Notes under the pieces: generated by a model
The model's input: only the letters and a program-made list of their open reading frames with translations
What the model was told of the DNA's origin: nothing
The model's database searches: none
Assembly: GCA_937900045.1 (NCBI GenBank)
Contig: CALCEB010000178.1
Coordinates: 1 to 18,594 of the forward strand
Reading direction: 5' to 3'
From: an uncultured Acidobacteriota bacterium
Lineage (GTDB): Bacteria; Acidobacteriota; Terriglobia; UBA7540
Length of the DNA: 18,594 bases
Translations under genes and position numbers: made by a program
Shown: piece after piece, positions 1 to 6,646 of the stretch
How positions within the stretch are numbered: the stretch's first letter is position 1
Layout: every line of letters begins with the position of its first letter

Positions 1-7
1 AACCGTG

Positions 8-50
8 CCCTGACGGTCCTCAAGTAAAACTTTATGAATAATCCGGGTTA
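8..50 (+). repeat. Diverged direct repeat, copy 1
   Basis: It begins CCCTGACGGTC and ends ATGAATAATCCGGGTTA. The same start and end blocks recur at 341-383 and 994-1034 on the same strand, with a more variable centre. The bases before it (positions 1-7) resemble those before the 994 copy, so this copy probably extends left beyond the window. Confidence 0.55.
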
Positions 51-340
51 GGCGGGAAGGTACGAATCAGCCTGGTCTGGTTTTGGGAGCCCGGCCGCTT
101 TTCTTTGGAATTGTCCTTGTTGTGGCCGCCGTTTCCGTAAACCCTCGGACATCAAGCATCTTTGAGCCGTCAAGATGCTTTCCCGGCGCGGACCAGAATG
201 TAATCAATCAAACCCATGTGGTATGCCCTGAAGGCCGCCACATCCACAATCTGTCCAAGTTGCCCGCCAACAAACCCGCGAATTCTCGCAGAATCGCGGC
301 GGCATTCCGCGCCCTTTACCCTGAATCATTCATAATCCAG

Positions 341-383
341 CCCGGACGGTCTTCCGAGGGAAGGTCGCGAATGACCCAGGTTA
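341..383 (+). repeat. Diverged direct repeat, copy 2
   Basis: It begins CCCGGACGGTC and ends CGAATGACCCAGGTTA, matching the block structure of the copies at 8-50 and 994-1034 with point differences. It lies inside a spurious open frame, which is one reason that frame is not accepted as a gene. Confidence 0.45.
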
Positions 384-540
384 CAGTTCGCTGATCCCAA
401 GGCTTCCGATTGATCCGGGTCAGCCTACAACATCTAATCCTCTTAACTCAGCAGTTCGCTGCATTGTGATGCCAGTCGCGATCGCTCAGAATTGTCTGTG
501 TGACAAATAATCGCAGAACAATATCAATAAGGAGGCAGAA

Positions 541-912
541 ATGGTGCAACCAAAGACAGCCCCCGCCCGAGGCCTACTTCGGGCAAGCAAGGTCATCGGC
601 GAAAAGGTTATGAATCTGGCCGGCGAAGACCTGGGAAAAATTGAGGATTTGATCGTCGACGCGACATCGGGAAGTACCGTCTATGCAGTCTTGTCCTTCG
701 GCGGTTTCCTGGGCATGGGTGACAAGCTTTTCGCTTTGCCCTGGGCTTCCCTCACCGTGGATGCGATGGAGAACCGGGTCATTCTGGACGTCGATAAGGA
801 CCTCCTGAAGCGCGCGCCGGGGTTCGACAAAGACCAGTGGCCCGATATGGCAGATCGCACCTGGGGTAGCGGGATTTATACGTATTACAAGCGCAAGCCG
901 TATTGGGACTAA
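541..912 (+). CDS. PRC-barrel domain protein
   Basis: This 123-residue soluble protein has a single PRC-barrel fold, roughly residues 14-85, with the typical SKVIGEKVMN entry strand, the GEDLGKIEDLIVD segment and the FGGFLGMGDKLFALPW core. PRC-barrels occur in the photosynthetic reaction-centre H subunit, in RimM and in many short stress-associated proteins. Stand-alone versions like this are usually of unknown partner. The C-terminal tail is rich in Trp, Tyr and basic residues. The ATG is well supported by an AGGAGG ribosome binding site six bases upstream. No signal peptide or membrane segment is visible. The gene stands alone between repeat-containing spacers, with a YtxH-like gene next on the same strand, a pairing that suggests a general stress or envelope role (inference). 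Family assignment is firm; function is not known. Confidence 0.9.
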   Translation: MVQPKTAPARGLLRASKVIGEKVMNLAGEDLGKIEDLIVDATSGSTVYAVLSFGGFLGMGDKLFALPWASLTVDAMENRVILDVDKDLLKRAPGFDKDQWPDMADRTWGSGIYTYYKRKPYWD

Positions 913-1215
913 GCGTTCCAATTACATTTGCTTTTTAACCTGAACGATTTAGGAATTTCACTTGGAGGACCGTCAAGGCAGGTTGAAACCCTGCCCTGAC
1001 GGTCGTGACGGCAAGATCATGAATGATCCAGGTTCTGGAGCGCATCGGGATGGGAGCAAGTCTCCACGCCCAATCGGGCCGCATTGCGGTAAGGAGTTTG
1101 ATTCATTTCCTTGGAAGCGCCGCGCGACAGGTCTCCAGAAACTTACTTTGATCGACCGATCGGTGGATCATCAAAGTACGTCTGTTGAATAGGAACTCCG
1201 CTTATGGAGGTTGGC
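913..1215. other. Intergenic spacer with hairpin repeat
   Basis: This spacer between the PRC-barrel and YtxH-like genes holds the third copy of the direct repeat with a strong stem-loop (968-1034). The open frame across it (962-1192) lacks a ribosome binding site and domain similarity, so I treat it as non-coding. The GGAGG that serves the next gene is at 1206-1210. Confidence 0.5.
968..1034 (+). repeat. Direct repeat copy 3 with stem-loop
   Basis: Two 15-nt arms, 968-982 and 990-1004, pair at 14 of 15 positions around a 7-nt loop. The right arm contains the CCCTGACGGTC start of the repeat seen at 8 and 341. The repeat body then ends in ATGAATGATCCAGGTT at 1034. There is no T-tract after the stem, so it does not look like an intrinsic terminator. 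It could be a transcribed structured spacer or part of a dispersed element. Confidence 0.55.
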
Positions 1216-1482
1216 ATGAAGATAACATGGGGATTTTTAACGGGTTTAACCATTGGGGTGGGCTTGGGGATGGCTTTTGCTCCTCAGTCTGGTGAAGACG
1301 TGCGTAAATTCGTCGGTCAAAAAACCCAGGAGGGGCTTGACCAAGTAGCTGGAAGCACCAAGGAAGCCTACGGCCGGGTAAAGGACGCGGCCGCAAAGAG
1401 TAAAGACCGGGTTGCCGGAGCGCTGGATGCGGGCAGGGAAGGACTCTCCAGCGCAAAACAGAAGATTGAAGAGATGATCTGA
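1216..1482 (+). CDS. YtxH-like small membrane-anchored stress protein
   Basis: This 88-residue protein has one N-terminal membrane-spanning glycine-rich helix, WGFLTGLTIGVGLGMAFAPQ, running directly into the APQSGEDVRKFV motif typical of the YtxH/gas-vesicle-like family. It is followed by a long, highly charged amphipathic helix rich in Ala, Lys, Asp and Gly that may form a coiled coil. Such proteins are generally small stress-associated membrane-anchored proteins; the molecular role is not known. I chose the ATG at 1216 over an in-frame ATG at 1204 because a perfect GGAGG (1206-1210) lies five bases before 1216 and would fall inside the coding sequence of the longer form. It follows the PRC-barrel gene on the same strand, but the 300-nt spacer argues against tight co-translation. 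Confidence 0.85.
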   Translation: MKITWGFLTGLTIGVGLGMAFAPQSGEDVRKFVGQKTQEGLDQVAGSTKEAYGRVKDAAAKSKDRVAGALDAGREGLSSAKQKIEEMI

Positions 1483-1622
1483 GTTGCAATACGCTGTCCG
1501 GCTCGTTTGCTTAAAAACCGTCTCTAGCTCGCGTCGCTCGTTTTGGTGTGAAGGCTCTTCTTGGCGTAACCAATCCGTACGTCAAGGGCGGAGAGCATCT
1601 CATCACGATGTAACAGCTTTGC

Positions 1623-3305
1623 TCATATCCTCAGATCCGCGGTTGTCAAGAATTTCGGCGGCTGGCGATGTTGGGTGGCTTGTTCGAAGGAGTAGGCGAG
1701 CTTGATGAGCGTGGGTTCGCTCCAGGCGCGCCCGAAGAACGAGATGCCCACGGGCAGCCCAAAGACGAACCCCGCCGGCACGGTGATGTCTGGATAGCCG
1801 GCGACAGCGGCCGGAGTGGAGCTGCCTCCCGTGTCGTGATCTCCGTTCACCAGATCGGTGGTGAAGGCCGGACCGCCGGTGGGGGCAATCAAGGCATCAA
1901 GCCTGAATTTGTCCATCACGGCGTCGATGCCTTCGGTCCTGGTGAGGCGTTGACTTTTCTCAAGAGCGTCCAGATATTCTTTAGTGGTCAGCGGTCCTTT
2001 GGCCTGCGCCTTGATGAAATTTTCCTGCCCGAAATAGGGCATCTCTTCCGTGCCATGCGCGTCGTTAAATTTGATCAAGTTTTCGAGCGAATGCATGGGC
2101 GAGCCGGGACCCAGACTCGCCAGGTAAGCATTCAGACCGGCTTTGAATTCGTAGAGTAGAACCTGAAACTCCGAGCCGTCCACTTGCTTCGTGCTATCCA
2201 GGTTTGCCGGATCAACGATCACCGCGCCTTGCTTCTTCATCACCTCAATCGCTTCGTTCATCAGCGCATCCACCCGGTGGTTAAAACCAAAAAGTTTTCG
2301 AACCACGCCAATCCTCGCTCCCTTCAGGCCGTTGGCGTCGAGGAACCGGGTGTAATCCGTCAACGCCTTGCCCTGGCTCGCTGCGGTGGCGGGGTCTGCC
2401 GCATCCACGCCCGTCAGCGCGCCCAGCAGGATGGCGGCATCCGTCACCGTTCGAGCCATAGGACCCGCCGTGTCCTGACTGTGGGAGATGGGGATGATAA
2501 ATGACCGGCTCACCAGTCCCACCGTGGGCTTGATCCCCACCAGGCCATTCAACGAGGACGGACACACAATGGACCCGTCCGTCTCCGTGCCGATGGCCAC
2601 GGCGCACAGACTGGCGGCGGCGCCAGCGCCCGACCCGGAGCTCGATCCGCAGGGATTGCGGTCCAGCGCGTAAGGATTGTGCGTCAAGCCGCCGCGGCCG
2701 CTCCAGCCGCTGGTGGAATGATTCGAGCGGAAGTTCGCCCATTCGCTCAGATTGGTCTTGCCCAGGATGACGGCGCCTGCGGCGCGCAGCTTCTGCGCCA
2801 CGAACGAATCCCGAGGTGGACGGGCGCCCACCAGCGCCAGCGAGCCGGCCGTGGTTTGCATTCGGTCCGCCGTGCCAATGTTGTCCTTGATGAGCGCCGG
2901 AATGCCGTGCAGTGGGCCGCGCGGGCCTTTTGCCTTGCGCTCCCGGTCAAGCTCCGCAGCAATTTTCAAGGCGTCGGGATTGACCTCAATCACGCTGTTG
3001 ATGCCCGGACCCTGCCGGTCAATTTCCTCAATGCGCTCAAGGTACTTCTGAGTGATGGAAGCCGCCGTGTATTTACCCGACTTCATCCCGGCCTGGAGCT
3101 CACTGACCTTGACTTCATCGAACTCAAAGGGTTTAACGTTCAAGGAAAACACGCCGATTTCGTGGTGTTTTTGATCGTGGCCGAAGGCCGAAGCCGCGGG
3201 GGCTGCGGCCACGCCTGCCGCTATCCCGGCCATGGCGCTTGTGCGCAAGAAGCCTCGCCGCGTTAAGGCTGGTGTGGAGTCGTCTTTTGGGTTATTAAGG
3301 CTCAC
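1623..3305 (-). CDS. Tat-exported amidase (amidase signature family, peptide-amidase-like)
   Basis: This 560-residue enzyme of the amidase signature family hydrolyses C-N amide bonds with a Ser-cisSer-Lys triad. The visible residues are Lys140 in HGIPALIKDNI, Ser221 in the PCGSSSGSGAG stretch and the nucleophile Ser245 in GTETDGSIVCP. The spacing and the TDGSIVCP block resemble the peptide amidase type rather than GatA, so it is not the tRNA amidotransferase subunit. The N-terminus is a clear twin-arginine signal (TRRGFLRTSAMAG, ending near ASA at residue 40), so the folded enzyme is likely exported. I start it at the GTG (3305-3303), preceded by GGGAGG seven bases upstream; the longer ATG form at 3377 would bury the Tat motif. 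It is transcribed away from the gamma-glutamyltransferase gene. The in vivo substrate (C-terminal peptide amide, small amide or other) cannot be read from sequence. Confidence 0.92.
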   Translation of the reverse strand: MSLNNPKDDSTPALTRRGFLRTSAMAGIAAGVAAAPAASAFGHDQKHHEIGVFSLNVKPFEFDEVKVSELQAGMKSGKYTAASITQKYLERIEEIDRQGPGINSVIEVNPDALKIAAELDRERKAKGPRGPLHGIPALIKDNIGTADRMQTTAGSLALVGARPPRDSFVAQKLRAAGAVILGKTNLSEWANFRSNHSTSGWSGRGGLTHNPYALDRNPCGSSSGSGAGAAASLCAVAIGTETDGSIVCPSSLNGLVGIKPTVGLVSRSFIIPISHSQDTAGPMARTVTDAAILLGALTGVDAADPATAASQGKALTDYTRFLDANGLKGARIGVVRKLFGFNHRVDALMNEAIEVMKKQGAVIVDPANLDSTKQVDGSEFQVLLYEFKAGLNAYLASLGPGSPMHSLENLIKFNDAHGTEEMPYFGQENFIKAQAKGPLTTKEYLDALEKSQRLTRTEGIDAVMDKFRLDALIAPTGGPAFTTDLVNGDHDTGGSSTPAAVAGYPDITVPAGFVFGLPVGISFFGRAWSEPTLIKLAYSFEQATQHRQPPKFLTTADLRI

Positions 3306-3610
3306 GATCTGACCTCCCGTGTAAAACTGATTAGTTTTGGCAAGCGACAAACAAGGGTGAGATTTTACACCGGGCATGGCCCCCGCCCAATGAAATTTGC
3401 AAGAAGGGCAGGGAACGGCGTTGACGATGCGAAGATATTACTGCTTCGAACTTATGCGGTCCTGGCCAAAATTGTTCCGAATCTAACCTTGAACTGACCT
3501 TATACTGCACAATTAATCTGTGCACAGCAGGTTGATGCGCGACCCACTGGCGCAGAATCCTTCACTGCGGCTCCAACGTCTACGGAAAGGAAATTGGTTG
3601 TGAATTCACC
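3306..3610. other. Divergent promoter region between amidase and gamma-glutamyltransferase
   Basis: This 305-nt non-coding spacer separates two divergent exported hydrolase genes and must hold both promoters. On the left edge is the GGGAGG ribosome binding site of the amidase. Near the centre-right, a weak plus-strand candidate TTGAAC (3489-3494), 17 nt, ATTAAT (3512-3517) overlaps the dyad described separately. There is no other gene or RNA that I can support. Confidence 0.5.
3506..3527. promoter_or_regulatory. Candidate operator dyad upstream of gamma-glutamyltransferase
   Basis: TGCACA and TGTGCA form perfect inverted arms around a 7-nt AT-rich centre (3506-3524). The right arm is itself part of a 10-bp perfect palindrome, CTGTGCACAG (3518-3527). 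The dyad overlaps a weak -10-like ATTAAT. This geometry fits a dimeric repressor site, but no cognate regulator gene is in the window. Confidence 0.35.
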
Positions 3611-5344
3611 ATGTCCAAATCGAAGCTGCTGGTCTGCATCCCCATGTGCCTGCTCCTTGTGATGTCCGAAATCCCGCTCAAAGCATGGCAAGTCCCGGCC
3701 TCACTGGACCGCACCCAGGCTCGCTCCATGGTTATCACGCGGCAGGGCATTGTCGCGACCGAGCAGACGCTGGCTTCCCAAGCCGGCGCCGCAATTCTGG
3801 CGCGCGGTGGCAGCGCGGCGGACGCCGCCATAGCTGCGAACGCGGTGATGGGTGTGGTCGAGCCGATGATGAATGGCATGGGTGGTGACCTGTTTGCCCT
3901 GGAGTGGGATTCGAAGACGGGGAAATTATCCGGCCTCAACGCCAGCGGCTGGGCTCCTGAAAAGCTTACGCCGGAATTTCTGAAGCGGAAAGGATTCTCC
4001 GCCATGCCCGAAACCGGCATTCATTCTGTCACCGTGCCGGGATGCGTGCGCGGATGGGCGGAACTCCATAAGAAATTCGGGCGCTTGCCTTGGAGCGAGA
4101 TTTTCCAACCCGCCATCTATTATGCGAAGAACGGATTTCCAGTCACAGAGTTCGTGGCTGCCTATTGGCATGGCCTGCAGCCGAAGCTCGAAAAGGATGC
4201 AAACGCTCGGAAGGTTTACTTGCCCGGAGGCGCGCCTCCGCCATTGGGTTCAATCTATCGCAATCCGGAATATGCTCGTGCGCTCGAGCTTGTCGCCAGC
4301 CAAGGTCCGGACGCCTTTTACGCTGGACCCATTGCCCAGGCCATTTTGAAAACGTCGGAACGGCTGGGCGGCACCATGACGGCGGAGGATCTTGCCGATT
4401 ACCGGCCCGAATGGGTGCAGCCCATTTCCACCACCTACCACGGCTGGACCGTTTACGAGATGCCGCCCAACAGCCAAGGGATGGCGGCGCTCGAAATGCT
4501 CAACATCATGGAGAGGTTTCCGCTGAGCCAGTACGGCTTTGCCAGCGCCGAATCATTCCACGTCAAGATGGAAGCGCAACGGCTCGCTTATGCGGATTTG
4601 TACCGCTACAACGGCGATCCGAGAATGGCGAAAATTCCCGTGCAGGGAATCATCTCCAAGGAATATGCGGCGCAACGCGCGGCGGCAATTGACCTGCACC
4701 GTGCCCATTGCGACGTCCCGCCTGGCACGCCCGACCGCAACACCAGCGAGACCACTTACCTTACAGCGGTCGACCGTGATGGAAACATCGTCTCTTTGAT
4801 TCAAAGCCTCTTCTCGGCCTTCGGATCGGGCGTCGTGGTGGATGATTACGGGTTCGCGCTGCAGAATCGGGGCGCGCTCTTTGTGCTGACTCCTCATCAC
4901 CCGGACGTTCTCGCGCCCCACAAGCGGCCTTTCCACACCATCATTCCGGCTTTTATGGAAAAGGGAAACGTTCACATCGGCTTCGGTATCATGGGCGGGG
5001 CAAATCAGGCGCAAGCGCACGCCCAGTTTGTATCGAATATCGTGGATTATGGCATGAACATCCAGGCCGCTCTGGAAGCTCCGCGCTTTACGAAAATGGA
5101 TACCGGAGGTTGTGATGTGATGATTGAGGACCGCGTCCCCATTGCCGTCCGGGACGCCCTTACCAAAATGGGCCATGTGCTCGAAGTCCGGGGCGACTTT
5201 GCTACGCCCATGGGCGGTGGTCAAGCCGTGCTGCACGACGCGCACGGCGGCGTGAATTACGGCGGCTCTTCGCCTCGTAAGGACGGCGCCGCCGTTCCTG
5301 AGCCGGATCCTTACTTCGTCCCTCCTGCGGCCGTCAGGAAATGA
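3611..5344 (+). CDS. ggt: Gamma-glutamyltransferase family protein (exported Ntn hydrolase)
   Basis: This 577-residue gamma-glutamyltransferase (PF01019-type) is an N-terminal-nucleophile hydrolase that self-cleaves into large and small chains and transfers or hydrolyses gamma-glutamyl groups from glutathione-like or acyl substrates. The N-terminus is a Sec-like signal (hydrophobic LLVCIPMCLLLVM, then ending near KAWQ), so the site of action is the periplasm or cell surface. The large chain shows GIVATEQTLASQAGAAIL and the GG-SAADAAIAANAVMGVVEPM block. The autocleavage site is before Thr381 in SETTYLTAVDRDGN, followed by GSGVVVDDYGFALQNRG and HKRPFHTIIPAF. The NRGALF/HKRPFHTI signature is more like YwrD-type or acylase-like members than classical enteric GGT, so the substrate is uncertain. 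There is no strong ribosome binding site; a GGAAAGG lies about 14 nt upstream. It is divergent from the amidase gene. Confidence 0.92.
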   Translation: MSKSKLLVCIPMCLLLVMSEIPLKAWQVPASLDRTQARSMVITRQGIVATEQTLASQAGAAILARGGSAADAAIAANAVMGVVEPMMNGMGGDLFALEWDSKTGKLSGLNASGWAPEKLTPEFLKRKGFSAMPETGIHSVTVPGCVRGWAELHKKFGRLPWSEIFQPAIYYAKNGFPVTEFVAAYWHGLQPKLEKDANARKVYLPGGAPPPLGSIYRNPEYARALELVASQGPDAFYAGPIAQAILKTSERLGGTMTAEDLADYRPEWVQPISTTYHGWTVYEMPPNSQGMAALEMLNIMERFPLSQYGFASAESFHVKMEAQRLAYADLYRYNGDPRMAKIPVQGIISKEYAAQRAAAIDLHRAHCDVPPGTPDRNTSETTYLTAVDRDGNIVSLIQSLFSAFGSGVVVDDYGFALQNRGALFVLTPHHPDVLAPHKRPFHTIIPAFMEKGNVHIGFGIMGGANQAQAHAQFVSNIVDYGMNIQAALEAPRFTKMDTGGCDVMIEDRVPIAVRDALTKMGHVLEVRGDFATPMGGGQAVLHDAHGGVNYGGSSPRKDGAAVPEPDPYFVPPAAVRK

Positions 5345-5537
5345 GAGCGCCAAAATCCCGCGAGCTCAGGCCGGAGAAGAGGCGCAGAAGGAGGCGGGCC
5401 ACGAGGGTGTTGCCGATCTTTGCGCGAGGATGTAATGTTGTCTTCTCGGGGCGTTCATCGGCGTGTTGGCGGGGATGTGAACGGCCGGGGTGGGATTGGC
5501 CAATTACGATAGGAAGCCCAAGAAATTGAAGTAGACC

Positions 5538-5948
5538 ATGGATGTCTTTTCGCCTGCTCAACGTAGCCAAATAATGCGGAGGGTTCATTCGAGGGATACG
5601 AAGCCAGAGCTTGTGGTGCGCAGGCTGGTCTCCAGCATGGGCCTTCGCTACCGGCTTCACTCGAAGAGCCTTTCTGGTCATCCCGACTTGGTATTCGGTC
5701 GATTACACAAGGTGATCTTCGTCCATGGGTGCTTCTGGCACGGGCACTACTGTCCTGCGGCGACGCTGCCGGAGTCGAACAAGGAGTACTGGGAAGCGAA
5801 GCGAAGCAGAAACGTCATCAGGGACAAGCGAGTCTTGCGAGCCCTTCGGCGTGCGGGATGGAAGGCGCTCGTTCTATGGGAATGCGAAGTCAAGAAAGAG
5901 AAGGCCCGCAAGCGCATAGCCCGGTTCTTAACCGAAGGAGAGAAATGA
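5538..5948 (+). CDS. vsr: Very short patch repair endonuclease (Vsr)
   Basis: This 136-residue Vsr endonuclease nicks 5' of T in T:G mismatches that arise when 5-methylcytosine deaminates, and so accompanies cytosine-5 methyltransferases. The opening SPAQRSQIMRRVHSRDTKPE is diagnostic. Key residues align with the E. coli enzyme: catalytic Asp50 in HPDLVF, His63 and His68 in HGCFWHGHYC, and zinc-site residues His70, Cys72 and Cys116 (in LWECEV). Nothing appears to be missing and the length is normal. The stop overlaps the start of the methyltransferase gene by ATGA, which implies translational coupling. The ATG at 5538 lacks a strong ribosome binding site, but upstream in-frame sequence has no family similarity. 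It is the first gene of a vsr-methyltransferase-nuclease module; if the methyltransferase is dead, Vsr has no resident substrate. Confidence 0.95.
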   Translation: MDVFSPAQRSQIMRRVHSRDTKPELVVRRLVSSMGLRYRLHSKSLSGHPDLVFGRLHKVIFVHGCFWHGHYCPAATLPESNKEYWEAKRSRNVIRDKRVLRALRRAGWKALVLWECEVKKEKARKRIARFLTEGEK

Positions 5949-6646
5949 GCGAGCGGCGACTCACATGGTGTGAATTCTTCGCTGGTGGCGGAATGGCCCG
6001 CTTGGGCCTCGGAGCACGGTGGGAATGCATCTTCGCCAATGAATGGTGCGAGAAGAAAGCCGCCGCTTATCGGGCTTACTTCGGCCCCGGCGACGAACTT
6101 AAGGTCACAGACGTCGCCAAACTCAAGATCGACGATATACCTGGCATCCCGGATCTTGTCTGGGCCTCGTTTCCCTGCCAGGACCTTTCCTTGGCCGGAT
6201 CGGGGGCGGGCTTATTGAGGTTCGCAAAATACCGTGACAACAATGGCTGTAGCGGCGACCTCTGGCCACCGTCTTTTCGGCGCTCAGAGAGCGCCGCTAC
6301 AGAAAGAACTCGTCACTGTATTTTGCGAGCATCAGTAGACGGCAAGCGCAGCGGAACGTTTAGGCCGTTCTGGCGGCTGCTTGATCGCACGGTCCGAGAC
6401 GGACGAGGCCCTAAGTTGATTGTGGTAGAAAACGTCGTCGGGACCATAACGTCCCACGCCGGAAACGACTTCACGGCGATTGTGCACGCGTTCTCAAGGA
6501 GCGGCTACCGGGTCGGAGCGGTCGTCATCGACGCAGTCCGTTTCCTACCGCATTCCCGTCCGCGCTGGAGACCCCAAGGAACTATGCCTGTGCCACCCGC
6601 CTGGAAAGAAGAACAAGTCGAAGGATTTTTTCACCGAGACGAATGA
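5945..6646 (+). CDS. DNA (cytosine-5) methyltransferase, interrupted by a repeat element and truncated (probable pseudogene)
   Basis: This 233-residue open frame has the first half of a C5 DNA methyltransferase: motif I FFAGGGMARLGLG (SAM binding, residues 11-23), motif IV FPCQDLSLAGSGAGL with catalytic Cys78, motif VI VVENVVG (Glu162) and a motif VIII-like FLPHSRPR, where the usual Gln is His203. Two defects stand out. Residues about 91-132 match nothing expected between GAGL and GKRSGTF and are encoded by a palindromic element. After RPR at 207 the frame ends with 26 unrelated residues, so the target-recognition region and motifs IX-X are absent. Without the insert only about 190 residues remain, against about 330 in M.HhaI. 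The start is ATG 5945, with AAGGAGA just upstream and an ATGA overlap with vsr. The stop overlaps the next start, again by ATGA. Activity is unlikely but not excluded. Confidence 0.85.
   Translation: MSERRLTWCEFFAGGGMARLGLGARWECIFANEWCEKKAAAYRAYFGPGDELKVTDVAKLKIDDIPGIPDLVWASFPCQDLSLAGSGAGLLRFAKYRDNNGCSGDLWPPSFRRSESAATERTRHCILRASVDGKRSGTFRPFWRLLDRTVRDGRGPKLIVVENVVGTITSHAGNDFTAIVHAFSRSGYRVGAVVIDAVRFLPHSRPRWRPQGTMPVPPAWKEEQVEGFFHRDE
6221..6329. repeat. Palindromic MITE/REP-like element inserted in-frame within the methyltransferase gene
   Basis: Nested inverted repeats are directly visible. Outer arms TTCGCAAAATACCGTGAC (6221-6238) and the complement of 6312-6329 match at 16 of 18 positions. 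Inner arms CTGTAGCGGCG (6247-6257) and CGCCGCTACAG (6292-6302) are perfect. Inside, CGGCGCTC/GAGCGCCG (6278-6296) forms a perfect 8-bp hairpin with a 3-nt loop. The element has no coding capacity of its own, so it would be non-autonomous. It falls exactly where the methyltransferase family has a short loop between motifs IV and VI. Motifs on both sides share one frame, so the net insertion is a multiple of three (about 123 nt including flanks). No clear target duplication is seen. Confidence 0.8.

Larger units (their letters stand above)
1..540. other. Repeat-bearing region without a convincing gene
   Basis: I see no believable gene here. The only long open frame (83-394) begins at TTG without a ribosome binding site, runs through a repeat copy and has no recognisable domain. 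The stretch holds two copies of a diverged direct repeat (8-50 and 341-383) and, from about 400, the leader of the PRC-barrel gene. I found no convincing -35/-10 pair. The AT-rich stretch 490-530 just before the ribosome binding site is the likeliest promoter area. Confidence 0.5.

Noticed and set aside
83..394. 103-residue open frame with a hydrophobic start
   Set aside because: TTG start without a ribosome binding site, overlaps a direct-repeat copy, no domain and non-protein-like composition after residue 20.
962..1192. 76-residue open frame between the PRC-barrel and YtxH-like genes
   Set aside because: It starts at TTG inside a hairpin repeat, has no ribosome binding site and resembles no family.
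3303..3377. Longer amidase start at the ATG 3377
   Set aside because: It would put 24 residues before the Tat signal. The GTG at 3305 has a GGGAGG at correct spacing.
5341..5529. Small Arg-rich frame overlapping the end of the gamma-glutamyltransferase gene (and the minus-strand frame opposite)
   Set aside because: No ribosome binding site, very Arg-rich low-complexity composition and no family. The 193-nt spacer more likely holds the promoter of the vsr module.
5729..5944. Upstream extension of the methyltransferase frame
   Set aside because: It lies inside vsr in another frame. The ATG at 5945 has a good ribosome binding site, and motif I begins ten residues later.
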